Part shown: positions 1 through 7,831 of the stretch, piece by piece | Layout: each line of letters starts with the position of its first letter | Numbering within the stretch: the first letter of the stretch is position 1 | Assembly (NCBI RefSeq): GCF_009208105.1 | Contig: NZ_WFKL01000001.1 | Span: 1,178,001 to 1,242,000 of the forward strand | Reading direction: 5' to 3' | Source of the DNA: Rouxiella sp. S1S-2 | GTDB taxonomy: Bacteria; Pseudomonadota; Gammaproteobacteria; Enterobacterales; Enterobacteriaceae | Length of the DNA stretch: 64,000 nt | The notes under the pieces: model-generated | Seen by the model: the letters and a program-made list of their open reading frames with translations, nothing else | The model's database searches: none | What the model was told of the DNA's origin: nothing | Made by a program: the position numbers and the translations under genes

Positions 1-636
1 GTTAAGCAGGCTGTACGGGTTTTGAATTGAAACAATGCGCGGCAGGTCGTGCTTCTCCGCCAACTGCAAATAGCGCATCACGCCCCATGGCGTTTCGTTC
101 GACACGCCGATGTAGCGAATTTTACCGGCACGCACCTGTTCGTTCAACGCTTCCAGTGTTTCCAGCAGCGTGACTGCAGAATTATCCGCACTGTAGGTAT
201 AACCCAGCTTGCCGAAGAAGTTAGTTGGGCGCTGCGGCCAGTGCAGCTGATAAAGGTCGAGATAATCAGTATTCAGACGCTTCAGGCTGGCATCCAACGC
301 TGCGCGGATATTCTTGCGATCCAGTACCTGACCTGGGCGAATTGAGGCATCATTGCCGCGAGAAGGCCCCGCCACTTTACTCGCCAGAATGATTTTCTCA
401 CGGTTTCCGCGCGCCTTGATCCAGCTACCGATATAGCTTTCTGTCAGACCCTGAGTTTCCGGGCGTGGCGGAACCGGATACATCTCTGCGGTATCGATCA
501 GATTGATACCCGCCGCAAGGGCATAATCGAGTTGCTGATGAGCTTCGGCTTCACTGTTTTGTTCACCATAGGTCATGGTGCCCAATCCCAGTACGCTCAC
601 TTCTAAAGAACTGTGGGGTATACGGTGATATTGCAT
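1..636 (-). CDS. tas: Tas, NADP(H)-dependent aldo-keto reductase (3' end outside window)
   Basis: Reading leftwards from an ATG at 636, 212 codons run open to the window edge, so the C-terminal third (the E. coli protein is about 346 aa) is missing. The start MQYHRIPHSSLEVS and later blocks such as TMTYGEQNSEAEAHQQLDYA and YIGVSNETPWGVMRYLQLAE are near identical to E. coli Tas. Aldo-keto reductase catalytic residues are visible: Asp and Tyr in DTAEMYP, Lys in ILASKV and His in LYQLHWPQ. The family is a TIM-barrel NAD(P)H oxidoreductase; the physiological substrate of Tas is not settled. In E. coli tas sits next to ygdR; here about 2.4 kb of extra DNA separates them. Confidence 0.93.
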   Translation of the reverse strand, partial: MQYHRIPHSSLEVSVLGLGTMTYGEQNSEAEAHQQLDYALAAGINLIDTAEMYPVPPRPETQGLTESYIGSWIKARGNREKIILASKVAGPSRGNDASIRPGQVLDRKNIRAALDASLKRLNTDYLDLYQLHWPQRPTNFFGKLGYTYSADNSAVTLLETLEALNEQVRAGKIRYIGVSNETPWGVMRYLQLAEKHDLPRIVSIQNPYSLLN

Positions 637-1113
637 TGCCTGTCTTCCTTAGTGTCTGAGAATGTCTGGCTGGCGCTTCAATGTTGTGCCCCGCTATAGA
701 CAGGGACGTGCTTTGTTATAGCCAAAAAAACGCGTATCGCAGCAGCCACGCAGTATTGACTATATACAAGCGATGCCAGAGGGGGAAGAGCAAAGCGGGA
801 AAGCGCCCGTTTTGCTACCTTTCAATGTATGCACTGCTCTTAAAAAGATAAATCGACTCGTTGTCGTCATATTGTTATTTTCTTCCTAATATAGAGGGTG
901 AGTAATTCATCTTTAGCCAAAAGGTTAAAGGTTTGGTTTTTTGTTTTTAATGTTTATTTTTTCAAAGGTATTTTATTAAATAACGATTAAAATTATTGTT
1001 TTTTCTTTTGATGTGACGAGTGATTAAATATCTTGGAAAGTGTGGGTATATAATCTCTGGGTGATTTCATGTCGCTTTGTATAAACTGATTTTTCTTTTA
1101 GGAAGGAGGGGGT
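637..1113. other. AT-rich intergenic region upstream of tas and the orphan gene
   Basis: No coding region is supported here. A hairpin at 790-815 pairs GCAAAGCGGG with CCCGTTTTGC (one G-T pair) and could be an old terminator. From about 840 onward the base composition becomes strikingly AT-rich compared with the flanking core genes, which marks the left side of an accessory patch. A perfect TATAAT at 1049-1054 lies about 60 bp upstream of the next gene but has no good -35 hexamer at the right distance. Confidence 0.5.
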
Positions 1114-1422
1114 ATGTTTCAACCTAAGGGACGGGTAAGTATTCTTGCGGGAAACTCGCGAGTTTATTTTAATGAAAGTAATGAGGTGACAGTGGATTGT
1201 CAATTGATGGCATTCGATGCGGCTTTATCATGTGCTAAAAAAATTCAGGAAAGTGAGGGGTATCTGCCACGAATATCTGTAGCTTTTGATCATCTTGGGA
1301 TCTTCCGTTTACAGTTTTTAGCAGAAGGGCTGACTAATTCACAAAAGCGTAATCCGCGATTGAATAATTTACATTATAGCATTCAGGATGTATATAAATC
1401 GATTTCGGAAAATATCAAATAG
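1114..1422 (+). CDS. Orphan 102-aa protein of unknown function
   Basis: I do not recognise this protein. It begins at an ATG preceded by a very strong Shine-Dalgarno run (AGGAAGGAGGG, ending a few bases before the start), which argues that it is or was translated. It has no signal peptide, no transmembrane segment and no motif I can name; it is a soluble-looking mixed alpha/beta protein with a basic C-terminal third. It lies in AT-rich DNA unlike its neighbours and just upstream of a cysteine desulfurase remnant and an MFS gene, all on the same strand. Horizontal origin is likely. It might be an accessory protein of a lost sulfur-transfer or biosynthetic cluster, but that is speculation. Confidence 0.6.
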   Translation: MFQPKGRVSILAGNSRVYFNESNEVTVDCQLMAFDAALSCAKKIQESEGYLPRISVAFDHLGIFRLQFLAEGLTNSQKRNPRLNNLHYSIQDVYKSISENIK

Positions 1423-1492
1423 ACATGTGTGAAATATTTGTTATACATGAGGGTTCTGTAAGACAATATTTAACTCATATACTCTTAACTGA

Positions 1493-1795
1493 AAAACTCC
1501 TGAAAATATCGTTCCTGGATTGTTAAATATCTCATTTTTGGGTGTGGATGCGGAATCACTATTATTGGAAATTCCAGAAGTAGCGCTATCTTCCGGCTCT
1601 GCATGTACATCGAGAAGTGATAAGCCTTCTCATGTTTTAAAAGAAATAGGCGTAAATGACGTTAATTCACAATCTAGTGTGCGCATTGGATTTGGGAGAT
1701 TTAATCATGAAGATGAAGTGAGTTATTTATGTCTACGCATGAATGAGGCTGTGAAAAAACTGCGTTCGATGGTGCCCCACTCCATTTCCAATTAA
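1493..1795 (+). pseudogene. C-terminal remnant of a NifS/IscS-type cysteine desulfurase
   Basis: The reading frame opens just after a stop at 1490-1492 and runs to TAA at 1793-1795. Its translation matches only the last ~100 residues of class V aminotransferase-fold cysteine desulfurases: PGLLNISF (family PGxLNVSF), the active-site loop SSGSACTS with the catalytic Cys, then SSVRIGFGRFNHEDEV (family SSIRFSLGRFTTEEE). Homology begins upstream of the first possible start (TTG at 1520), and the PLP-binding Lys domain, normally about 290 residues N-terminal to this, is absent. So this is a 5'-truncated gene, not a complete enzyme. It differs from csdA in this window, whose Cys motif is of the group II type. 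It ends 25 bp before the MFS gene. Confidence 0.8.
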
Positions 1796-1820
1796 ATAAA
1801 TCAAAAATGGAGTTTCATCT

Positions 1821-2984
1821 ATGCGAACATCGTCGGCATTTTTTCTACTTTTCGGCACGTTGTTTATGGCGGGAGGTTACGGTGCGACCTTTCTGATTTC
1901 AGCGTTTTTTCGCTTGCAGGGCGGCAGCGATATCGATGCCGGCCAGACGTTGGGGCTTGCTTTGATAGGCACTCTGATTGGTGTGCCTCTGGTCGGCTGG
2001 TTCTCAGGTAGAATTGAAGCCTCGCGACTTTCGGCGATAGCGGCGTTGGCTATGTCTGGCGGTTTTGTCCTGTTTGGCTGCGTCAATGTCGAACTCAAGG
2101 TTGTTATTCGTTTTGCCACGCTGCTAATTGGCTTGGGTTGGGGCATATTTTACATCAGCGCGCCGATGGCGCTGTCAGAACGCATCACTGACGCAGAGCG
2201 GGGAAACTGGTTTACGCGCTTTAGTGCCTTCCAAATGGCAGGGATTTGCGCCAGCCCTATTCTGCTCAACGTTGCGATTGAACAAGCCAGTACGTCTGTC
2301 CAAACTGCTTTTGTCTGGGTTGGGCTGCTGGGTGTTGTCGCCTCAATAATGTTTTTCTCTTTTGGTTGGCGAGAACCTCGCAGCCGGCAGGAAACTTTAC
2401 TGCGGCCTTGGGTCAGAAAAATCACAACGATCGCCCGCAGCAGTGCGATAAGTCCGATTATTATGGTGGGGCTTGGCGGCTGCGTATTTTCGGGAATGAT
2501 GTCGTTTCAGAGTTCTATTTTGGCAGGAACCGAGTTAAAGGCCGCCACCTTTTACGCGGTGCATGCCATAACCGTTGTGGCATCTAGGCTGCTGCTTGCC
2601 AATCGATTATCTGTGATCCCGCGTCGGCCACTCCTAATTACGCTGCTGTCGTGCCTGACCTTGGGTCTCATTGCATTAATGGGTGTCTGGATGCATCCGT
2701 CGTTTCACATTGCGGCCGCTATTCTGACCGGACTGGGCTACGGACTGGCTTATCCGGTTATTCAGACGTGGGCAATAAATGAATCGGCGCAGGAAAACAG
2801 ACACGCTGCATTAACGTGGTTCGTCGTTGCCTATTTTATCGGGATATTTGGATTCCCGGCGATAGGGGGATGGATACTGGTTGAACTCGGTAAGTTCTGG
2901 TTTATTTCTGCATTAGCAGTTATTGCATTAATGGAGCTTGCGGTGGCATTGCCTGGCATGAAAAAAAGGGGTGAACTGCCATAA
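1821..2984 (+). CDS. Major facilitator superfamily transporter
   Basis: A 387-aa very hydrophobic protein with about 12 predicted membrane helices in two six-helix halves and a polar loop near residues 190-205, as expected for an MFS permease. The loop after helix 2 reads GWFSGRIEASR, a weak form of the MFS motif A (GxxxDRxGRR). ATG 1821 is preceded by TGGAG. The substrate cannot be told; the short size and the drug-efflux-like architecture suggest an exporter of a small molecule. It lies inside the accessory patch between tas and ygdR and may have been co-transcribed with the truncated cysteine desulfurase upstream. Confidence 0.85.
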   Translation: MRTSSAFFLLFGTLFMAGGYGATFLISAFFRLQGGSDIDAGQTLGLALIGTLIGVPLVGWFSGRIEASRLSAIAALAMSGGFVLFGCVNVELKVVIRFATLLIGLGWGIFYISAPMALSERITDAERGNWFTRFSAFQMAGICASPILLNVAIEQASTSVQTAFVWVGLLGVVASIMFFSFGWREPRSRQETLLRPWVRKITTIARSSAISPIIMVGLGGCVFSGMMSFQSSILAGTELKAATFYAVHAITVVASRLLLANRLSVIPRRPLLITLLSCLTLGLIALMGVWMHPSFHIAAAILTGLGYGLAYPVIQTWAINESAQENRHAALTWFVVAYFIGIFGFPAIGGWILVELGKFWFISALAVIALMELAVALPGMKKRGELP

Positions 2985-3010
2985 CGTCTGGCTAAAGCCA
3001 AGTAGAAATA

Positions 3011-3066
3011 CCGGCGGAGCAAGCCGCCGGGAGTCGTTCTCGTCACATAAGTCTTGATGCCAAGAC
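3011..3066. terminator. Two hairpins between the MFS gene and ygdR
   Basis: CCGGCGG/CCGCCGG pair around a 6-nt loop at 3011-3030 and GTCTTG/CAAGAC pair at 3051-3066. Both lie between the convergent MFS gene and ygdR. Neither is followed by a clear T run, so they may block readthrough with Rho or simply protect 3' ends. Confidence 0.4.
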
Positions 3067-3083
3067 GGCTCAATAAGCCAGTA

Positions 3084-3302
3084 TCAGCGTTTCATAACCT
3101 GAGTGACCTGGTCATTATTAATTTGCCGTTCGTTGCCCTGAGCGTCTTCATAACTTAGCAAACCAGTACTTTTATCAAGTTTAGGCTTACCCTCGGTCAA
3201 AATCATGTTGCCGTCTTTAGTCGCAATTACATAATCACTGGCACAACCCGCCAAGGTAAATACCAACGCTATCGCGCTGACGAGTTTAAAAGAATTTTTC
3301 AT
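3084..3302 (-). CDS. ygdR: YgdI/YgdR-family small lipoprotein
   Basis: A 72-aa protein starting MKNSFKLVSAIALVFTLAGC: a signal peptide ending in the lipobox LAGC, so it should be lipidated and anchored in an envelope membrane. The mature part is the YgdI/YgdR domain (DGNMILTEGKPKLDKSTGLL, then DAQGNERQINNDQV). The ATG at 3302 has AAAGGG upstream; a longer in-frame extension to 3353 would bury the signal peptide and is rejected. Function of the family is unknown. Position next to mutH marks it as ygdR; its paralogue ygdI lies at 31186. Confidence 0.88.
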   Translation of the reverse strand: MKNSFKLVSAIALVFTLAGCASDYVIATKDGNMILTEGKPKLDKSTGLLSYEDAQGNERQINNDQVTQVMKR

Positions 3303-3404
3303 TGTAAAACCCTTTGAATTGGTCTGATTAGACTTCCCCATTAATGTTAGCAAAGAATGGCAATTTGCAGAATGTAATGACTAATGTAACGAGGAAGCTG
3401 ACGA

Positions 3405-4091
3405 TTAAAGCAAGAAGTGGCGGGCGAGCAGTTGGCGGGTAAAGCTTTTCTTTAAATAGAAGCCACGTGGCAACGTCATGATTGGCTGACCTTTTTCACC
3501 AATGGCCTCGGTTCTGGCCTTATTGTTGGCCGCCTTGGGGCGCAGCTGCAGCACCTCGCCGTGGCGGGCAGTGATACTTTCAACTTTCCCCAGAACGATA
3601 AGATCCATTAACTCTTCCCAGTCCTGGCGCAGCTGTTCGTCCTCCTCAGCGGAAGGGCTCCACAGCAGTGGCGTACCCACTCGGCGAACAGATAAGGGAA
3701 TTTGTCGTTCACCTTCAACGGGTATCCACAGCACGCGTGTCAGCTTGTGTTTAACGTGACTGCTCTGCCAGGTGACGCCGCTGTTACCGGTTAACGGCGC
3801 AACGCACACAAAGGTGGTTTCAAGCGGTTTACCGGTGTTGTCAACAGGAATGGTTTTCAGCTCAACGCCTATTTCAGGAAAGTCTTGTTCGGGTTTACTC
3901 CCCGCACTGGCGCCAAGATACACTTCAAGCAGCATACCAACCCAACCTTTCTCACGTTTTAGATCCGGCGGAATAGCCAGGTTTGCCCGCTCTGCGAGTT
4001 CGCCCAATGTGTATCCTGCCAGCGACTGAGCGCGAAAAAGTAAAGCGTGCTCATCTTGTGGAGGTTGAAGTGCGGGTAGGGGGATCGACAT
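3405..4091 (-). CDS. mutH: MutH, methyl-directed mismatch repair endonuclease
   Basis: A 228-aa protein, the usual length. MutH is recruited by MutS-MutL and nicks the unmethylated strand at hemimethylated GATC. The restriction-endonuclease-like catalytic triad is intact in [11 protein letters not shown]: Asp70, Glu77 and Lys79 at the same numbers as in E. coli MutH. The C-terminal region [15 protein letters not shown], which contributes to DNA and MutL contacts, is also present. Presence of MutH implies Dam methylation in this organism. The 5' end faces the DARS2-like region and rppH is divergent, as in E. coli. Confidence 0.97.
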   Translation of the reverse strand: MSIPLPALQPPQDEHALLFRAQSLAGYTLGELAERANLAIPPDLKREKGWVGMLLEVYLGASAGSKPEQDFPEIGVELKTIPVDNTGKPLETTFVCVAPLTGNSGVTWQSSHVKHKLTRVLWIPVEGERQIPLSVRRVGTPLLWSPSAEEDEQLRQDWEELMDLIVLGKVESITARHGEVLQLRPKAANNKARTEAIGEKGQPIMTLPRGFYLKKSFTRQLLARHFLL

Positions 4092-4205
4092 AAAAAAGTC
4101 TCAGTCTTTTTGGTTAAAAATTGTACGCACCTTGGCGAGCACAAAAAATTAAATTTGCGTGCTGTGATTAACCTTAATAATAGCATGATTTGCCATAGGT
4201 TTTTT

Positions 4206-4615
4206 CCGCCTTTCTGTGGATTATGGAATGCCTTTATTAGAGTTGACCACCTGTTGACGGAGATAATGAACAGGATCACCCCCCTAGTTATCCACAGATT
4301 TGTGGGATAACCCACAGTATTGGGTAGCACTGTTTCCATTTACAGGCTTGACGAGGGGGTTTTTATGAGGTTTTGTCCCATATGTAACCTGATTCAGTTA
4401 ATTATCTGTGGATAAAATCAACATTGTGTGATCTTTCGCCAGTTTAGGATCTTGGGGGGCAAAGCCTGAGGTTGCTGTCTGTATTAAACCGGTGGATATC
4501 ACAATAACCTTATGTTTTTTATAGGGTTAATTTTAATATTTTTGCGGCCGGTCGCCAGGTTGAAATTAGTTTTACCCCTCTTACTCTTATGTTCTTCACA
4601 TATCTATCCACAGAA
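4206..4615. promoter_or_regulatory. DnaA-box cluster, probable DARS2 (DnaA-reactivating sequence)
   Basis: The 696-bp gene-free stretch 4092-4787 between mutH and rppH holds two perfect DnaA boxes: TTATCCACA at 4288-4296 (plus) and TGTGGATAA at 4407-4415 (minus). Single-mismatch boxes lie at 4215-4223 (minus) and 4604-4612 (plus). The first perfect box faces a near-inverted copy, TGTGGGATAA at 4301-4310, giving a head-to-head pair. A near-consensus IHF site (AATCAA-N4-GTG) follows at 4416-4428. In E. coli the mutH-rppH intergenic region is DARS2, which uses clustered DnaA boxes plus IHF and Fis to convert ADP-DnaA to ATP-DnaA. Position and content match; function is inferred. Confidence 0.75.
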
Positions 4616-4787
4616 AAAGTGAATAAAATTCCTTAAATACCGCACTGGCTGTTTATAACTTCGAGGTTTTACGAAAGTTATCCCGCTTTTGCCCATTTGA
4701 ACAGAGTGATAACCAGTGGTTTACCGCCTGTTGGTAGTATGAAACAATCAGACTATCTATGCATTTTAAGCTTATCGAGGTAGTCCG

Positions 4788-5315
4788 GTGATCGATGATG
4801 ATGGCTACCGCCCGAATGTTGGTATCGTAATCTGTGACAAGCAGGGGCAAGTGTTGTGGGCCCGTCGGTATGGACAGCACTCATGGCAGTTTCCACAGGG
4901 AGGTATTAACCCCGGAGAAACGGCTGAGCAAGCCATGTATCGTGAACTGTTTGAGGAAGTGGGACTGAGTAGAAAAGACGTTCGTATTCTGGCTTCGACC
5001 CGCAACTGGTTACGTTATAAATTGCCAAAACGTTTGGTGCGTTGGGACACAAAGCCGGTCTGTATCGGCCAAAAGCAAAAATGGTTCCTGTTACAACTCA
5101 TGTGTAATGATGCAGACATCAATATGCAACGCAGCAGCACGCCCGAGTTTGACGGGTGGCGCTGGGTGAGTTTTTGGTATCCGGTACGTCAGGTTGTATC
5201 ATTTAAACGTGACGTATATCGCCGGGTGATGAAAGAGTTTTCCACAACTGTGATGCCAATGCAGGAAGTGCCAATTAACCGCACAACTCCCGCTTATCGT
5301 CGAAAAAGAGGCTAA
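4788..5315 (+). CDS. rppH: RppH, RNA 5'-pyrophosphohydrolase
   Basis: A 175-aa Nudix hydrolase that trims the 5' phosphates of mRNAs and so triggers RNase E decay. The GTG start at 4788 gives [17 protein letters not shown], the same start and codon as E. coli rppH. The Nudix box [20 protein letters not shown] with the Glu pair that binds metal is at residues ~38-60, followed by the highly conserved RNA-binding surface ([16 protein letters not shown]). The C-terminal tail is basic and ends AYRRKRG as in the family. ptsP follows after 11 bp and is probably co-transcribed. Confidence 0.97.
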   Translation: MIDDDGYRPNVGIVICDKQGQVLWARRYGQHSWQFPQGGINPGETAEQAMYRELFEEVGLSRKDVRILASTRNWLRYKLPKRLVRWDTKPVCIGQKQKWFLLQLMCNDADINMQRSSTPEFDGWRWVSFWYPVRQVVSFKRDVYRRVMKEFSTTVMPMQEVPINRTTPAYRRKRG

Positions 5316-5326
5316 GTCACGAAGAA

Positions 5327-7573
5327 ATGCTTACGCGGTTGCGAGAAATAGTTGAAAAGGTAGCGATGGCATCCAGCCTGAATGATGCGCTGGATGTTTT
5401 GGTTAATGAAACCTGTCAGGCGATGGACACTGAAGTGTGTTCAATCTATCTCGCTGATAACGATCGTCGTTGTTACTACCTGATGGCTACGCGAGGCTTG
5501 AAAAAGCCTCGCGGGCGAACTATTGCACTCGCATTTGATGAAGGCATTGTCGGATTAGTAGGCCGTCTGGCAGAACCCATCAACCTCGCTGATGCACAAA
5601 GCCATCCCAGTTTTAAATATATTCCTCAGGTTAAAGAAGATTTATTCCGCTCCTTCCTTGGGGTGCCGGTTATCCATCGACGCCAGCTGTTGGGCGTGCT
5701 GGTTATTCAGCAGCGTGAACATCGTCAGTTTGATGAAAGTGAAGAGTCCTTCATGGTCACGCTGGCCACACAAATGGCGGCGATCCTTTCACAGGCCCAG
5801 CTTAATGTCCTTTATGGGCGATTCCGTCAGACTCGCGTCAAAGCGCTGGCCGCATCGCCCGGCGTGGCTATCGGGACCGGCTGGCAGGACAGCAGCCAAC
5901 CTTCTCTTGACCATGTTTACATGGCATCAACGCTTGACCCCGTTCGCGAGCGCGAGCGTTTAACCCGTGCCCTGGAAGACGCGGGGGCAGAGTTTCGCCG
6001 GTTCAGTAAGCGTTTTACCGCCAGTGCGCAGAAAGAAAGCGCCGCAATTTTCGATCTCTATTCTCATCTGTTAAACGACGCCAGGCTCAAGCGCGAGTTA
6101 TTTACTGAGGTCGATCAGGGTGCAGTGGCTGAGTGGGCGGTAAAAAAAGTGGTCGAGAAATTCGCGGCTCAGTTTGCCAGTTTGCAAGATACTTACCTGC
6201 GAGAGCGGGGCAGCGACTTGCGTGCGCTTGGGCAGCGACTGGTGTTTCATCTCGATGACACTGCCCAGGGTGACACGCAGTGGCCTGAAAACTTTATTCT
6301 GGTTGCCGACGAGCTCACGGCGACGCTGCTGGCTGAAGTCCCACAGGAGCGCCTTAAGGGCGTAGTAGTCCGTGACGGTGCCGCCAACTCTCATGCGGCG
6401 ATCCTTGTTCGTGCGATGGGCGTACCCACGGTTATGGGGGCAGACATTCAGCCGTCGCTGCTCAATCAGCGTCAACTGATTGTCGATGGCTATCGCGGTG
6501 AGCTGTTAATCGATCCCGAACCTGTACTGGTTAATGAATATCGTCGCTTGATCAGTGAAGAGATGGAGCTGAGTGAGCGCGCTGAAAGTGATGTAGAACA
6601 ACCGGCTAAAATGCAAAGCGGTGAGCGGGTACAGGTGATGCTCAATGCCGGCCTAAGCGCTGACCATGAAAAACTGTTTGGCGGCAGAGTAGACGGGATT
6701 GGTCTCTATCGCACTGAAATTCCGTTTATGCTGCAAAGCGGTTTTCCTTCTGAAGAAGAGCAAGTTGCGCAGTATCAGGGCATGCTGCAGCTGTTCCCGG
6801 CCAAGCCGGTTACTTTGCGTACTCTGGACATTGGCTCAGATAAGCAGCTTCCCTACATGCCAATCAGCGAAGAAAATCCTTGTCTGGGCTGGCGCGGAAT
6901 TCGCATTACGCTCGATCAGCCAGAGATCTTCCTGATCCAGGTTAGAGCGATGCTGCGCGCCAATGCCGCGACCGGTAATCTGGGTATTTTGTTGCCGATG
7001 ATCACCAGTCTCGAAGAAATTGATGAAGCGCGCCGATTAATTGACCGTGCCGGACGTGAAGTGGAAGAGGCGTTAGGTTACGCGCAGCCAAAACCGCGTA
7101 TTGGCGTGATGATTGAAGTACCGTCGATGGTATTCATGCTGCCCGAGCTTGCCGGCCGAGTCGATTTTATCTCCGTGGGTACCAATGACCTGACGCAGTA
7201 CTTATTGGCGGTTGACCGCAATAACACTCGCGTTGCGGGGCTTTATGACAGCCTACATCCCGCGATGTTACGCGTTCTGAATCAAATTATTGTCGAAAGT
7301 ACAGTAGCGGGTATCGACGTTAGCCTGTGCGGTGAAATGGCCGGTGACCCAATGGGCGCACTTTTACTGGTCGGCCTAGGTTTTCGTAATATCAGTATGA
7401 ACGGACGCAGTGTCGCTAGAGTGAAGTTCTTGCTGCGCCAAATTGATATTGCCGATGCACAGGAGCTGGCACGCCGCGTTCTGAAGGCACAGTTTACTAC
7501 CGAAGTGCGCCATATGACGGCGGCCTTCATGGAACGCCGTGGCTTAGGTGGCCTTATCCGCGGCGGTAAGTAA
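5327..7573 (+). CDS. ptsP: PtsP, enzyme I of the nitrogen phosphotransferase system
   Basis: A 748-aa enzyme I-Ntr that autophosphorylates from PEP and passes phosphate to NPr (PtsO) and then EIIA-Ntr, a relay that senses nitrogen status. An N-terminal GAF domain (about residues 1-160, CSIYLADNDRRCYYLM) precedes the phospho-His domain; the acceptor His356 lies in GAANSHAAILVRAMG. The C-terminal PEP-binding barrel carries GIGLYRTE, VPSMVFM and the active Cys in LCGEMAGDP. Length and domain order match E. coli PtsP. It shares a transcription unit with rppH and is followed by a strong terminator. Confidence 0.97.
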   Translation: MLTRLREIVEKVAMASSLNDALDVLVNETCQAMDTEVCSIYLADNDRRCYYLMATRGLKKPRGRTIALAFDEGIVGLVGRLAEPINLADAQSHPSFKYIPQVKEDLFRSFLGVPVIHRRQLLGVLVIQQREHRQFDESEESFMVTLATQMAAILSQAQLNVLYGRFRQTRVKALAASPGVAIGTGWQDSSQPSLDHVYMASTLDPVRERERLTRALEDAGAEFRRFSKRFTASAQKESAAIFDLYSHLLNDARLKRELFTEVDQGAVAEWAVKKVVEKFAAQFASLQDTYLRERGSDLRALGQRLVFHLDDTAQGDTQWPENFILVADELTATLLAEVPQERLKGVVVRDGAANSHAAILVRAMGVPTVMGADIQPSLLNQRQLIVDGYRGELLIDPEPVLVNEYRRLISEEMELSERAESDVEQPAKMQSGERVQVMLNAGLSADHEKLFGGRVDGIGLYRTEIPFMLQSGFPSEEEQVAQYQGMLQLFPAKPVTLRTLDIGSDKQLPYMPISEENPCLGWRGIRITLDQPEIFLIQVRAMLRANAATGNLGILLPMITSLEEIDEARRLIDRAGREVEEALGYAQPKPRIGVMIEVPSMVFMLPELAGRVDFISVGTNDLTQYLLAVDRNNTRVAGLYDSLHPAMLRVLNQIIVESTVAGIDVSLCGEMAGDPMGALLLVGLGFRNISMNGRSVARVKFLLRQIDIADAQELARRVLKAQFTTEVRHMTAAFMERRGLGGLIRGGK

Positions 7574-7597
7574 CTGCATGCTGGTTGTTTTGTGAAC

Positions 7598-7649
7598 AAA
7601 AAAAGTCTCGTATTGCTAGAGAGTTACAAAATAACGAGACTTTTTTTTA
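7598..7649 (+). terminator. Intrinsic terminator after rppH-ptsP
   Basis: AAAAGTCTCGT and ACGAGACTTTT pair around a ~20-nt loop, flanked by A and T runs, right after ptsP. The flanking A/T runs would let it act on both strands, but no minus-strand gene ends here. Confidence 0.85.
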
Positions 7650-7744
7650 CAGTTCTTTTCCAGCGCTGTTGAACCAGACTTCTTCTCTCTTATGCTATCA
7701 TTTGCTCCTCTGGTCTTGAGCCCTTCATTTTTACATCTGATGTT

Positions 7745-7758
7745 GTTGAAGCTTCAAC
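7745..7758. repeat. 14-bp perfect palindrome in the lgt upstream region
   Basis: GTTGAAGCTTCAAC is a perfect palindrome about 75 bp upstream of the lgt start, in the 180-bp gap after the ptsP terminator. It could be an operator for lgt-thyA expression. I do not recognise it as a known factor's site. Confidence 0.4.
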
Positions 7759-7831
7759 TTCAATTACTTAGGGTATGATTTTGATTAAATTGAGCTTTTG
7801 GCCCACAACAACAATCAATTTGTGGTGATAG

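Noticed and set aside
49..345. Plus-strand frame of 98 codons at the left edge
   Set aside because: Shadow of tas, which is on the minus strand and well matched.
3959..4339. Minus-strand frame of 126 codons extending upstream of mutH
   Set aside because: It overlaps mutH in another frame, spans the DnaA-box region and has no family resemblance.
4092..4787. Possible replication origin because of DnaA boxes
   Set aside because: No tandem AT-rich 13-mers, no gidA/mnmG or dnaA neighbours; the position matches DARS2 instead.
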